A stretch of DNA of 36,405 nucleotides from an uncultured Phocaeicola sp. (GCA_944321015.1 CALUJS010000027.1:1-36405); one strand, 5' to 3'; positions 8,454-16,944 are shown, counted from the first letter of the stretch. Translations and numbers: made by a program. The notes: generated from the letters alone by a model not told the origin.

Positions 8454-10670
8454 TTAGTTCCTTTTTATTTGTTTTACGCCTTTGATGGTGCGCAGTTTTC
8501 GGATGAGCGCTTCCAGTTTGGAGGTGTCGTCCACCATGACGGTCAGTGTGCCGGAGAACAGTCCGTCATCGGATGTGATGCCGATGGAGCGTAGCTGGAT
8601 GTTGTTTTCCTTGGATATGATGGACGTGATGTTGTTCACGATGCCAATGTCGTCGTGTCCCACCACGGTGAGCGTGATGGGATAGAGCTGTCCCTTGCTT
8701 TTTCCCGCCCAGCGGGCTTTCACGATGCGGTAGCCGAAGCGGGCGCGGAGCTGCGGGGCATTGGGGCAGTCGCAACGGTGCACTTTGATGCCGCCGTTGA
8801 CGGTGATGAAGCCAAACACGTCATCACCATAGATGGGGTTGCAGCATTTGGCCAGCGTGAAGTCGATGCCCTTCAGGTTTTGGTCGATTACCAGCACGTC
8901 GGTGTTGGTGCCGGTGATTTCCTCATTGGCCAGTTGCATGTTGAAGTTTTCGGCGCTCCGCATGGGCAATTCCTGCGAAACCTCGTTCTCCTTGCGCAGC
9001 ATGGCTACGTATTTGTCCATGATGTCGTTGATGTCAACCGACTCATTGGCTATGCTCTGATAGAACTCCGTGACCTCTTTGAACCCTTCTTTTTTGATGA
9101 GGCGCATCATGACGGCCTCGTCGTATTCTATCTTGCGGTTCTTGAACTTGCGGTCGAGGGTCTCCTTGGCGAAGGCCGCCTGCCGCGAGGCCACCTCTTT
9201 CAGTGTCTGGCGTATCTTGGTGCGTGCCTTCGATGTGGTGACAATGTTTATCCAGTCCTGCTTAGGCGTCTGCGTGCTGGAGGTAAGGATTTCCACCTGG
9301 TCGCCGTTGTGCAGCTGGTAGCGGATGGGGACGTTGCGTCCGTTGACCTTGGCTCCGATGCATTTGCATCCCAGGTTGGAGTGGATGTGGAAGGCAAAGT
9401 CGAGCACGGTCGCCCCCTTGGGCAGCTTGTAGAGGTCGCCTTTGGGGGAGAAGATGAACACCTCGTCTTCATAGAGTTCCATCTTGAACTGGTCCATGGC
9501 CTGCATGTCGTTGTCGCTGTTTTCCAGCGCCTCGCGTATGGAGTTGAGCCATTCGTCGAGTCCGCTTTCGCCTTTCACTCCTTTGTAGCGCCAGTGTGCG
9601 GCGAGTCCCCGTTCGGCAATTTCGTCCATGCGCTCGGTGCGGATTTGCACTTCCACCCATTTGCCTTCCGGCCCCATCACCGTGATGTGGAGCGACTCGT
9701 AGCCGTTGCTTTTCGGGATGGAAAGCCAGTCGCGCAGGCGTTTCGGGTTGGGCTGATACATATCCGTCACGATGGAGTATGCCTGCCAGCATTCCTGTTT
9801 CTCCTTGTCCAGCGGGGAATCCAGAATGATGCGTATGGCAAACAGGTCATAGATGCCCTCGAATGTGGTGTGTTGTTTCTTCATCTTCTGGGCGATGGAG
9901 TGGATGGATTTGGTGCGTCCCTTCATGTGAAACTTCAACCCGGCTTCTTCCAGCTTCTTCTGGATGGGAGTGATGAATGCGGCGATGTAGCGGTCGCGCG
10001 CAGCCTTCGTGGCGTTCAGTTTCTCCTTGATGTGGTAATAGATATCGTGCTGGGTGTATTTCAGGGAGAGGTCTTCCAGTTCGGATTTCAGTTTGTAAAG
10101 GCCCAGTTTGTGAGCCAGCGGCGCATAGAGGTAGGCAGCTTCGTTGGCAACTTCTATGCGGGCGTCGTTATTGGGCGAATCCTTTATCTGCCGCATCACG
10201 TTCACACGGTCGGCAATCATGATGAGGATGACGCGTATGTCTTCCGCAAAGGACAGGAGCAGATTGCGGAAGTTTTCGGACTCGATGACCGGACTTTTGG
10301 CATACAGTTCGTTGATGCGTATGAGTCCGTGTATGATGGTGGCCACATCGTCTCCGAAATTCATTTTTACCTGTTCGATGGGGTAGAACCCGCACTGGAC
10401 GCTTTCATGCAGCATGATACCCAAGATGGAGGCCCGTTGCATGCCGATTTCCTCGGCCACAATGATTGTGGTCTTCATGTCTTTGATGATGGGGTTGAGA
10501 CCGAAAACGTCACGTTGCAGGGAGTGGTTTTGTGCCGCTTGCACGAGGATGTGCTTTAGCTTGTTGCGGTCGTCCTTGCGGAGCATGTCCTCCGACAGGT
10601 GCAGTAACTCTTTATATAGTTTGAAAAGTTCACGATGTTCTTCAGGCGTGAAAAATTCTCTTTCTTCCAT
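8454..10670 (-). CDS. relA: Long RelA/SpoT homolog with a degenerate hydrolase domain (RelA-like (p)ppGpp synthetase)
   Basis: A 738-residue RSH protein. Domain order: HD-type region (about 1-190), synthetase (about 230-390), TGS (around 405-465, FIFSPKGDLYKLPKGATVLDF), linker, a Cys-containing zinc-finger-like segment (CNPIYGDDVFGF ... HRCDCPNAPQL) and a C-terminal ACT domain. The synthetase looks active: YDLFAIRIIL, RLRDWLSIPKSNGYESLH, and VEVQIRTERMDEIAERGLAAHWRYKG. The hydrolase region lacks the HD-ED signature: where family members have HDxxED this protein reads LHESVQCG, and no HPxxVA motif is seen. That pattern suggests a synthetase without pyrophosphohydrolase activity, with a second, bifunctional RSH elsewhere in the genome. 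It heads a likely operon with the nitroreductase and DUF1573 genes. Confidence 0.92.
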   Translation of the reverse strand: MEEREFFTPEEHRELFKLYKELLHLSEDMLRKDDRNKLKHILVQAAQNHSLQRDVFGLNPIIKDMKTTIIVAEEIGMQRASILGIMLHESVQCGFYPIEQVKMNFGDDVATIIHGLIRINELYAKSPVIESENFRNLLLSFAEDIRVILIMIADRVNVMRQIKDSPNNDARIEVANEAAYLYAPLAHKLGLYKLKSELEDLSLKYTQHDIYYHIKEKLNATKAARDRYIAAFITPIQKKLEEAGLKFHMKGRTKSIHSIAQKMKKQHTTFEGIYDLFAIRIILDSPLDKEKQECWQAYSIVTDMYQPNPKRLRDWLSIPKSNGYESLHITVMGPEGKWVEVQIRTERMDEIAERGLAAHWRYKGVKGESGLDEWLNSIREALENSDNDMQAMDQFKMELYEDEVFIFSPKGDLYKLPKGATVLDFAFHIHSNLGCKCIGAKVNGRNVPIRYQLHNGDQVEILTSSTQTPKQDWINIVTTSKARTKIRQTLKEVASRQAAFAKETLDRKFKNRKIEYDEAVMMRLIKKEGFKEVTEFYQSIANESVDINDIMDKYVAMLRKENEVSQELPMRSAENFNMQLANEEITGTNTDVLVIDQNLKGIDFTLAKCCNPIYGDDVFGFITVNGGIKVHRCDCPNAPQLRARFGYRIVKARWAGKSKGQLYPITLTVVGHDDIGIVNNITSIISKENNIQLRSIGITSDDGLFSGTLTVMVDDTSKLEALIRKLRTIKGVKQIKRN

Positions 10671-10689
10671 ATCTTAGAAATTTTGCTGG

Positions 10690-10697
10690 TAAAGGTA
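10690..10697 (-). promoter_or_regulatory. Weak -7-like box upstream of rel
   Basis: Reads TACCTTTA on the minus strand, one mismatch from TAnnTTTG, about 20 bases before the rel ATG. No -33 element is evident. Confidence 0.3.
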
Positions 10698-10740
10698 CTT
10701 TTTTTCTCTATTTTGTGCTTTACTCTTCGGAAATATTATC

Positions 10741-10748
10741 TATTTTTG
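10741..10748 (+). promoter_or_regulatory. Candidate -7 box for the DUF4301 gene
   Basis: TATTTTTG, a full match to TAnnTTTG, about 60 bases before the ATG at 10808. The -33 region is T-rich but has no clear TTG at the 19-20 base spacing. Confidence 0.4.
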
Positions 10749-10807
10749 GCAGAAAAATTAAGCATTCGCTCAATAAATAATAGTATCAACTTTAAAATCT
10801 ACATATA

Positions 10808-12328
10808 ATGTTAACACAGGACGACAAAGCCTTATTGGAAAAAAAAGGCATTAGTGAAGAGCAAATCGTTGCTCAGTTAGCTTGTTTTGAAAAAGGATTT
10901 CCCTTTCTGAAGTTGGAAGCTGCGGCTTCCATCGGCAATGGCATTGTGGCTCCCGATGCGGATGAGCAGAAAGCATATGTCGCCGCATGGGATGCATACA
11001 AGAAGGAGAATCATATGGTGACGAAGTTTGTTCCGGCATCGGGCGCGGCCAGCCGCATGTTCAAGAATCTGTTTGAGTTTCTGGGCGCCGGTTATGATGA
11101 GCCGACAACCGACTTTGAGAAAAAGTTCTTCGGTCAGATAACCCACTTTGCATTCTACAACGACTTGAATGAGGCCTGCGTGCGTAACGCCGGAAAAGAT
11201 ATTGCCGCGCTGATGGCAGACGGAGCGTACAAGGCTGTGGTGTCTAATCTGCTGGAGGCTGCCGGATTGAATTATGGCGCCCTTCCGAAGGGATTGTTGA
11301 AATTCCACAAGTATGAAGACGGTGCCCGCACTCCGTTGGAGGAGCATTTGGTGGAAGGCGCGCTTTATGCTGCCGGAGCGGATGGAAAGGTGAATGTGCA
11401 TTTTACCGTGTCGCCGGAACATCGCGCTTTGTTTGAGAAGCTGGTGGCTGAAAAAGCGGCCAAATATGCAGCGAAGTATAATGTGGAATATAATGTGTCG
11501 TTCTCAGAGCAGAAACCCAGCACTGACACGGTGGCTGCCGATATGGAGAATCATCCGTTCCGTGATGAGAAAGGACGGTTGGTGTTCCGTCCGGGCGGTC
11601 ATGGCGCCTTGATTGAGAATCTGAATGACCTGGACGCTGATGTCGTGTTTGTGAAGAACATTGACAACGTGGTGCCCGACCGTTTGAAAGGTGATACGGT
11701 GACATACAAGCAAGTGATTGCGGGCGTACTGGTGACGCTGCAAAAGAAAGCATTCGAGTATCTGCGTCTCATTGACAGCGGAAAATATACCCGCGAGCAA
11801 GTGGAGGAAATGATACGCTTTGTGCAGCAGGATTTGTATTGCCGCAAGCAAGACATCAAGAATCTGGAAGATGCCGACCTGGTGCTGTATTTGAAAAGCA
11901 AGCTGAACCGTCCGATGCGCGTCTGCGGCATGGTGAAGAATGTGGGCGAACCGGGTGGCGGCCCGTTCCTGGCTTATAATGCAGACGGCACTGTGTCGTT
12001 GCAGATTCTGGAAAGCTCGCAGATAGACATGAAGGATCCGGAGAAGAAAGCCATGTTTGAGAAAGGAACCCACTTCAATCCGGTAGATTTGGTATGTGCC
12101 ATCCGTGACTACCAGGGCAAGAAGTTCGATTTGCTGAAATATGTAGACCCGGCCACCGGCTTCATCTCGTATAAATCGAAGAACGGCAGAGATCTGAAGG
12201 CATTAGAGCTTCCCGGTTTGTGGAACGGTTCGATGAGCGATTGGAACACCGTATTTGTGGAAGTTCCGTTGAGCACCTTCAATCCGGTGAAGACGGTCAA
12301 TGACTTGTTGCGCGAGCAGCATCAATAA
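10808..12328 (+). CDS. DUF4301 family protein
   Basis: A 506-residue protein of DUF4301, a family seen mainly in Bacteroidetes and without known function. It opens MLTQDDKALLEKKGISEEQI and carries conserved-looking blocks such as KFVPASGAASRMFKNLFEFL (about 78-97), LVFRPGGHGALIENLNDLDADVVFVKNIDNVVPD (about 257-290) and CGMVKNVGEPGGGPFLAYNADG (about 375-396). The GGHGALIENL and KNIDNV blocks recall nucleotidyltransferase-like or sugar-phosphate uridylyltransferase folds, but that is a loose impression, not an assignment. No signal peptide is seen. It is transcribed divergently from rel and ends before a hairpin at 12356-12399. Confidence 0.88.
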   Translation: MLTQDDKALLEKKGISEEQIVAQLACFEKGFPFLKLEAAASIGNGIVAPDADEQKAYVAAWDAYKKENHMVTKFVPASGAASRMFKNLFEFLGAGYDEPTTDFEKKFFGQITHFAFYNDLNEACVRNAGKDIAALMADGAYKAVVSNLLEAAGLNYGALPKGLLKFHKYEDGARTPLEEHLVEGALYAAGADGKVNVHFTVSPEHRALFEKLVAEKAAKYAAKYNVEYNVSFSEQKPSTDTVAADMENHPFRDEKGRLVFRPGGHGALIENLNDLDADVVFVKNIDNVVPDRLKGDTVTYKQVIAGVLVTLQKKAFEYLRLIDSGKYTREQVEEMIRFVQQDLYCRKQDIKNLEDADLVLYLKSKLNRPMRVCGMVKNVGEPGGGPFLAYNADGTVSLQILESSQIDMKDPEKKAMFEKGTHFNPVDLVCAIRDYQGKKFDLLKYVDPATGFISYKSKNGRDLKALELPGLWNGSMSDWNTVFVEVPLSTFNPVKTVNDLLREQHQ

Positions 12329-12355
12329 ATGCCACTGACGACATTTTAGAACAGA

Positions 12356-12399
12356 AAGGCGTATCCGGAAAGAGGACAGGAATCTTCGGGATACGCCTT
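12356..12399 (+). terminator. Hairpin terminator after DUF4301
   Basis: A 12-bp inverted repeat, AAGGCGTATCCG paired with CGGGATACGCCTT-type sequence (about 12356-12367 with 12388-12399), loop about 20 bases. It falls between the DUF4301 stop at 12328 and the AlkD-like start at 12427. The T-tract is weak (TTCTTGTATAT), so termination may be partial. Confidence 0.55.
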
Positions 12400-12426
12400 C
12401 TTGTATATATAAAAAGACAGAAAGCT

Positions 12427-13110
12427 ATGAGCTATTTACAGGAACAGCTGTTACGGCTGGTTGGAAACGGAAATGTGAAGTTTACCCAATCGCTGCATCC
12501 CAGAGTAGAGAATATCCTGGGCCTCAGAGTGCCCGATGTGCGTGCTTTGGCACGACGCATAGCTGCCGACCCTGACTGGAATACTTATCTGAATGAACTG
12601 GAACATACTTACATGGAGGAACGCATGCTTCACGGAATGATATTGGGCTATGTGAAGCATTTGCCTTTGGAGGTACGGTTGCAGAAGTTGCGCGACTTCG
12701 TTTCGCTTATCAACAGTTGGTCGGTATGCGACACGGTGTGTCCGACTTTGAAGTTTGTGGAGCGCAACAAGGAAGAGGTGTGGCACTTTCTCGTGTCCTA
12801 TTTCCATGCTGCCGATGAGTATGCCGTGCGCTTTGCTGTGGTTATGGCTTTGGATTACTACGTCGAGGAAGCCTATTTGAACCGCTTGTTTACCATGTTG
12901 GACGAAATTGCTCACGAGGGCTATTACGTAAAGATGGCCGTGGCTTGGCTGCTGTCTGTATGCTTTGTGAAGTATCCGCAGCAGACGGAGCGTTATCTTG
13001 CCGCCAACCGTTTGGATGCTTTCACGCAAAACAAGGCATTGCAGAAAATACGCGAGTCCTACCGGGTGAGCACTGCCGACAAGGAGCGTTTAAAACGTTA
13101 CAAGCGTTAA
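12427..13110 (+). CDS. AlkD-like DNA alkylation repair protein
   Basis: A 227-residue all-helical HEAT-like repeat protein of the DNA alkylation repair (AlkD) family. Characterised members are glycosylases that excise bulky or cationic N3/N7-alkylated bases without flipping them. Support: the LGLRVPDVRALARRIA motif near residue 31, EERMLHGMILGYVKH, INSWSVCDTVCPTL (around 94-107), the aromatic/acidic DEYAVRFAVVMALDYY helix and MAVAWLLSVCFVKYP. Specificity is not predictable: many homologs lack activity or bind structures other than alkylated bases. Its TAA directly abuts the stop of the convergent GNAT gene. Confidence 0.88.
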   Translation: MSYLQEQLLRLVGNGNVKFTQSLHPRVENILGLRVPDVRALARRIAADPDWNTYLNELEHTYMEERMLHGMILGYVKHLPLEVRLQKLRDFVSLINSWSVCDTVCPTLKFVERNKEEVWHFLVSYFHAADEYAVRFAVVMALDYYVEEAYLNRLFTMLDEIAHEGYYVKMAVAWLLSVCFVKYPQQTERYLAANRLDAFTQNKALQKIRESYRVSTADKERLKRYKR

Positions 13111-13617
13111 TCAAAGTTCCATACCCATGATGTAGTCGTTCATGTAATATCCGTTTCCGATGGGAAAGTCGCCTTCGCGCACTTTCTCCATGCCCATCCG
13201 TTTATAAAAGCCTAATGCCGGATTTGAGCGGTTGACGTTGAGCTCCATGCGGCATGGAGAGGGGTGAAGCGCTTTGATTGCCCGGATGGCGTGTTTGAAT
13301 AAGGTGTGCCCGATGTGTTTCCCTTGCATGTCGGGCAAGACGTAAATCTTTTCCAGATGATACAAGTCCGGCCCCTCTTGCCGGATAGAGACGTAGCCCG
13401 CCGGAACACCGCTCTCCGTGCGGGCAATGTAGTAGGTGTGTCCCTCGTCGAGCATTTGTTTGTGAAGATTCTCGGTGGCGTACATCCATTCCATCATGTA
13501 CTTCAGTTGGTCTTCCGAGAGGATGTTGGCGTAGGTTGCCGGAAAAGCCACGTTGGCCACGGCCTGTATGTCGGCGCAGTCGTCAAGAGTTGCCTGTTGG
13601 ATTGTAATCATGCTCAT
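13111..13617 (-). CDS. GNAT family N-acetyltransferase
   Basis: A 168-residue GCN5-related acetyltransferase using acetyl-CoA on an unidentified amine. The acetyl-CoA-binding motif A is present (IYVLPDMQGKHIGHTLFKHA, about 92-111, with the Q/RxxGxG/A-type loop QGKHIG), followed by the C-terminal NPALGFYKRMGMEKV motif B. The N-terminus (MSMITIQQATLDDCADIQAV) is typical. The stop codon at 13111-13113 directly abuts the stop of the convergent AlkD-like gene, leaving no intergenic bases. It lies downstream of the tRNA-operon terminator, so it presumably has its own promoter; I do not see a clear one. Confidence 0.9.
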   Translation of the reverse strand: MSMITIQQATLDDCADIQAVANVAFPATYANILSEDQLKYMMEWMYATENLHKQMLDEGHTYYIARTESGVPAGYVSIRQEGPDLYHLEKIYVLPDMQGKHIGHTLFKHAIRAIKALHPSPCRMELNVNRSNPALGFYKRMGMEKVREGDFPIGNGYYMNDYIMGMEL

Positions 13618-13645
13618 GTCGGTGTCTTTAAGGGGATGCAGATAG

Positions 13646-13677
13646 TAAAAAAGGAGTCACTGTATTAAGTAACTCCT
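13646..13677 (-). terminator. Terminator of the tRNA operon
   Basis: Stem AGGAGT-C-ACT (13652-13661) with AGT-A-ACTCCT (13668-13677), one C/A mismatch, 6-base loop. On the minus strand it is followed by a run of U (the A-run at about 13646-13652), the classic intrinsic terminator layout downstream of tRNA-Glu. Confidence 0.75.
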
Positions 13678-13691
13678 CAATTCTCACTTTG

Positions 13692-13763
13692 TAGCGCCTA
13701 CGGGAATCGAACCCGTGTTCCATGCGTGAGAGGCATGTGTCCTAGCCGCTAGACGAAAGCGCC
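13692..13763 (-). tRNA. tRNA-Glu (anticodon CTC)
   Basis: The minus strand folds as a full cloverleaf: acceptor GGCGCTT with AGGCGCT (including a G1-U72 and a U6-G67 wobble), anticodon stem CATGC/GCATG with loop CTCTCAC giving anticodon CTC, and T-loop TTCGATT on an ACGGG/CCCGT stem. Discriminator A; CCA is not encoded. The G-U first pair is slightly unusual. Last gene of a three-tRNA operon. Confidence 0.93.
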
Positions 13764-13779
13764 TTGTTTTGTATTCTTG

Positions 13780-13866
13780 CGGAAGCTGGGGGATTCGAAC
13801 CCCCGGTACAGTTACCCGTACGGCAGTTTAGCAAACTACTGGTTTCAGCCACTCACCCAAACTTCC
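13780..13866 (-). tRNA. tRNA-Ser (anticodon GCT)
   Basis: Minus-strand cloverleaf with a long class II variable arm: acceptor GGAAGTT/AGCTTCC, anticodon stem GTAGT/ACTGC with loop TTGCTAA (anticodon GCT, reading AGC/AGU), a variable-arm hairpin with GTAC-type pairing, and T-arm GGGGG TTCGAAT CCCCC. Discriminator G as expected for serine; CCA is not encoded. Middle gene of the tRNA operon. Confidence 0.95.
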
Positions 13867-13885
13867 TTCCTCTCATTTCTGAGAG

Positions 13886-13956
13886 AGGTTCCTGGCGGAT
13901 TCGAACCGCCGTGGACGGTTTTGCAGACCGCTACCTAGCCACTCGGTCAAGGAACC
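13886..13956 (-). tRNA. tRNA-Cys (anticodon GCA)
   Basis: Minus-strand cloverleaf: acceptor GGTTCCT/AGGAACC, anticodon loop CTGCAAA giving GCA, T-arm GGCGG TTCGAAT CCGCC, and discriminator U, the cysteine identity base. CCA is not encoded. First gene of the operon, about 50 bases downstream of the promoter at 14007-14036. Confidence 0.95.
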
Positions 13957-14006
13957 ATTTAGGATTTTGTCTTTTTGTAAACCTTGTTTCCTTGGTTTTG
14001 CGGTTG

Positions 14007-14036
14007 CAAAGGTAGAACAAATTTTCATATCTCCAA
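14007..14036 (-). promoter_or_regulatory. Promoter of the Cys-Ser-Glu tRNA operon
   Basis: On the minus strand: TTG (14034-14036), 19 bases, then TACCTTTG (14007-14014), a full match to the Bacteroidetes -33/-7 pattern. It lies just below the stop of the Cys-rich Feo peptide gene and points at tRNA-Cys. Confidence 0.7.
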
Positions 14037-14252
14037 CTATCCGCAGCAACTTTTTTTGCGCTTTTGCTCACTTTTTCCGCAAGAGCGTTGTTTTTCCTGC
14101 AGTTGGCGGTATAGTTCACATCCCGTCGGACAGTTGGCGCAAGGGGAGTTTTCTCCCCTTACGCCTTTGAATGTCCGATAAATACGCATTCCCATCCATA
14201 TCAGGCACCCGATGCCGATGAGAATAACGACGATTTCCTGAAAAGTTATCAT
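14037..14252 (-). CDS. FeoB-associated Cys-rich membrane protein
   Basis: A 71-residue peptide with one N-terminal membrane helix (MITFQEIVVILIGIGCLIWM, residues 1-20) and a basic, cysteine-rich tail: CANCPTGCELY (38-48), a Cys at 58 and a terminal SCCG. This matches the small FeoB-associated Cys-rich proteins encoded next to feoB in many anaerobes, thought to act as an FeoC-like or metal-handling accessory at the inner membrane; the role is inferred from context. It begins 17 bases after the feoAB stop on the same strand, so it should be co-transcribed. Confidence 0.85.
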   Translation of the reverse strand: MITFQEIVVILIGIGCLIWMGMRIYRTFKGVRGENSPCANCPTGCELYRQLQEKQRSCGKSEQKRKKSCCG

Positions 14253-14269
14253 GCTGTTTCTGTTTCCGG

Positions 14270-16759
14270 TTAAGCCAATAGAAGTCCTATCCTATAGACG
14301 GCAAAAGTCACAATCCATGCCAGCGCAGTGGTATAGGCGATGGTGAACAAGGCCCATTTCCATTTCCCCGTTTCTCCCTTGATGGCCGCAATGACGGCTA
14401 TGCAGGGGAAATATAACAAGGTGAACAGCATGTAGCAGAAAGCCACCAGCGGAGTGATGTCCAATCGTTTGGCCAGTTCCACACTGTCGATGTCGCCATC
14501 ATTGGCATAGAGCACTCCGAGCGTACTTACAACCAGCTCTTTCGCTCCGGCTCCGCTCAGCAGACCGATACCCATTTTCCAGTCGAAACCCAGCGGTTCG
14601 ATGACCGGCTCGATGGCCTTGCCTATCTGGCCGATGTAGGAATTTTCCTGTTGAATGGCCTGTGTGGGGTAAGCGTCGTGGTTGGGATAGTAACCCAGGA
14701 ACCAGATGATAATGGAGGCTATCATGATGATGCCGCCCATCTTTTTCAAATACAGACGACCTTTCTCCCACGTGTGTCGCAGAATGGACTTGTAGGTCGG
14801 CATGCGGTAGGGGGGAAGTTCCATGACGAAGGGCGTATCGTCGCCTTTCACCAGGAAGCGGCTGAACAGGCGTGCCATGAAGATGGCCAGCACGATGCCC
14901 GTGGCGTAAATCGTGAGCAGCATCAGACTGCCTTTTTCGGGGAAAAATGCGCCGATGAGCACCAGGTAGATGGGCAGGCGCGCACTGCACGACATCAGCG
15001 GCGTGATGAGCATGGTGACCAGGCGCGCCTTGCGGTTTTCGATGGTGCGCGAGGCCATGACGGCAGGCACGTTGCATCCGAAGCCCATAATGAGCGGGAT
15101 GAACGACTTGCCATGCAGCCCCATCTTGTGCATCAGCTTGTCCATGATGAAAGCCGCGCGGGCCATGTAGCCCGAATCTTCCATGATGGAGATGAAAAGA
15201 TACAGTATCAGGATGTTAGGCAGGAAGACGATGACACCGCCCACACCGCCGATGATGCCATCCACCACCATGTCCTTCAGCGGGCCTTCGGGCATGTAGC
15301 TGTGTACCACGTTGCTCAGTTGCTCCACCAGCCACTCGATGCCCTGCATGGGGTAATCGCCCAGCACGTAGGTACCCTCGAACATGATGTAGAGCAACAG
15401 GAAGAAGAAGGGGAAGCCCCAGATGCGGTGTGTCACGATGGAGTCGATAATCCTCGTGGTCTGTTCCTTTTTCAGGTGATTGTCGGTGAACGTTTCGCGC
15501 AGGGCGCCCTCGATGAAGCCGTATTTGGCATCGGTCAACGCCGATTCGCTGTCCTCGCCCAGTGTTTCCTTGATTCGCCTGGCCGCTTTGTCGCGTGCTT
15601 TCAATATCTCGTCGCCATTGGGCAATGTCCGGGTTATCTCTTCTATCTGGCTGTCGTTTTCCAGCAGCTTGATGGCCAAAAAGCGCGTAGAGTATTTATA
15701 GCGGATGTCCTCGTTCTTGCAGATGACTTTCTTCACTTCGTCAATGGCCGCCTCCAGTTCCGGACCGTGGTTGATGTGGATGTGACGGTAGGAATGCCGT
15801 TCCTTGGGATTGCCGTTCTCGTAATTCTGAGTAAAGTCGGCCATGTGGTCTTCGTAGCCCTCTTCGGGCACGTTCGTCTTGTGCCAGTCCTGCAATTCCT
15901 TGAGGATTTGGGGATTGATTTCTCCCTTGTCATTCAGGAAGTCACCACCTTCGTAGATGTTGATGACCACGTGAAACAGGTGATCGACGCCTTTGTTCGT
16001 GCGACATACGGTGGGCACCATCGGCACGCCCAGCATTTTGCCCAGCATGCGGTAGTCCAGCTTGTTGCCACTGGCTTCCAGCTCGTCATACATGTTGAGG
16101 GCAATGACCATGCGCACGTTCATGTCGATGAGCTGCGTCGTGAGATAGAGGTTGCGCTCCAGGTTGGAGGCATCCACCACGTTGATGATAACGTCCGGCG
16201 TTTCCTCGATGATGTGACGGCGCACGTAAACCTCTTCCGGCGTATAGGCCGAAAGCGAATAGGTGCCCGGCAAGTCGACGATGCGGAACTTGTAGCCTTG
16301 AAATTCAAAAAATCCTTCCTTGGCATCCACCGTCACTCCGCTGTAGTTGCCCACATGCTCGTGCGCTCCCGAAGCAATGTTGAAGAGCGATGTCTTGCCA
16401 CAGTTCGGGTTGCCCACCAGCGCCACGTTGATGGTGCGGCGTTTGTCGCGCGCCAGGTCTTTCAGCTCTTGTTCCAAGGGCACATCCTCGGCAATGCCTT
16501 GGTTGTATTCCGTCTTGATTTGTCCTTTGGCTTCGGCTTCGCCGATGATTTCAATCATGGCTGCCTCCTGGCGGCGCAATGAGATTTCATAGCCCAGGAT
16601 GCGGTATTTGATGGGGTCTTTGAGCGGAGCATTCAGGATGACTTCGACGGTGTTTCCCTTGATGAAGCCCATTTCCACGATGCGTTTGCGGAAGCCGCCG
16701 TGTCCGAGAACCTTCACGATGACTCCTCTTTCTCCTGTTTTAAGTTCTGATAATCGCAT
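14270..16759 (-). CDS. feoB: Fused FeoA-FeoB ferrous iron transporter
   Basis: An 829-residue fusion for Fe(II) uptake across the inner membrane. Residues 1-75 form a FeoA SH3-like domain (LSELKTGERGVIVKVLGHGG ... KYRILGYEISLRRQEA). The FeoB G domain follows: G1 GNPNCGKT (116-123), a Thr-containing switch (NYSGVTVDAKEG), G3 DLPGTYS and G4 NMYD (usually NKxD-like; NMxD is common in FeoB). A helical GDI region leads into the membrane core with two Gate motifs, including FGCNVPAVMASRTIENRKARLVTMLITPLMSCSARLPIY. Start MRLSELKTGE at 16759. A good promoter lies at 16786-16816. The Cys-rich accessory peptide follows. FeoA-FeoB fusion is usual in Bacteroides. Confidence 0.96.
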   Translation of the reverse strand: MRLSELKTGERGVIVKVLGHGGFRKRIVEMGFIKGNTVEVILNAPLKDPIKYRILGYEISLRRQEAAMIEIIGEAEAKGQIKTEYNQGIAEDVPLEQELKDLARDKRRTINVALVGNPNCGKTSLFNIASGAHEHVGNYSGVTVDAKEGFFEFQGYKFRIVDLPGTYSLSAYTPEEVYVRRHIIEETPDVIINVVDASNLERNLYLTTQLIDMNVRMVIALNMYDELEASGNKLDYRMLGKMLGVPMVPTVCRTNKGVDHLFHVVINIYEGGDFLNDKGEINPQILKELQDWHKTNVPEEGYEDHMADFTQNYENGNPKERHSYRHIHINHGPELEAAIDEVKKVICKNEDIRYKYSTRFLAIKLLENDSQIEEITRTLPNGDEILKARDKAARRIKETLGEDSESALTDAKYGFIEGALRETFTDNHLKKEQTTRIIDSIVTHRIWGFPFFFLLLYIMFEGTYVLGDYPMQGIEWLVEQLSNVVHSYMPEGPLKDMVVDGIIGGVGGVIVFLPNILILYLFISIMEDSGYMARAAFIMDKLMHKMGLHGKSFIPLIMGFGCNVPAVMASRTIENRKARLVTMLITPLMSCSARLPIYLVLIGAFFPEKGSLMLLTIYATGIVLAIFMARLFSRFLVKGDDTPFVMELPPYRMPTYKSILRHTWEKGRLYLKKMGGIIMIASIIIWFLGYYPNHDAYPTQAIQQENSYIGQIGKAIEPVIEPLGFDWKMGIGLLSGAGAKELVVSTLGVLYANDGDIDSVELAKRLDITPLVAFCYMLFTLLYFPCIAVIAAIKGETGKWKWALFTIAYTTALAWIVTFAVYRIGLLLA

Positions 16760-16785
16760 ATAAGTGTCTTTGCTAGTTTTGTGCG

Positions 16786-16816
16786 CAAAGATATTTTATT
16801 CCGTTCAGACTACAAA
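16786..16816 (-). promoter_or_regulatory. Promoter of feoAB
   Basis: On the minus strand: TTTG (16813-16816), 19 bases, then TATCTTTG (16786-16793), the best match to the Bacteroidetes promoter pattern in the window, 27 bases before the feoAB ATG. I do not see an obvious Fur-box palindrome here. Confidence 0.7.
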
Positions 16817-16849
16817 CTTATTTAGAACGTTTTTAAATAAGATGCTGCC

Positions 16850-16937
16850 GTGAGCGTCCATATTCCGGCTCGCAAGCGCCCATATGTCCGCTCGCGGGCG
16901 TCCATATTCCGCGGTTCGGGCGTTCATATCTCCGCTT
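16850..16937. repeat. 22-bp tandem array, locus 2 (four units)
   Basis: Four contiguous 22-bp units start at 16850, 16872, 16894 and 16916. On the plus strand each approximates G(T/C)(G/A)(A/G)GCG(T/C)CCATAT then TCCGCTC. The reverse complement of the first unit ends GGAATATGGACGCTCAC, matching locus 1. The array lies between the divergent feoAB and tilS genes, immediately upstream of the possible tilS promoter. Confidence 0.85.
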
Positions 16938-16944
16938 AAATGCC

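Noticed and set aside
8655..10559. 634-codon plus-strand frame opposite rel
   Set aside because: Antisense shadow of a clear RSH gene; no domain, Val/Phe/His-rich composition typical of antisense frames.
14651..16582. 643-codon plus-strand frame opposite feoAB
   Set aside because: Antisense shadow of a strongly conserved transporter gene with all motifs on the minus strand.
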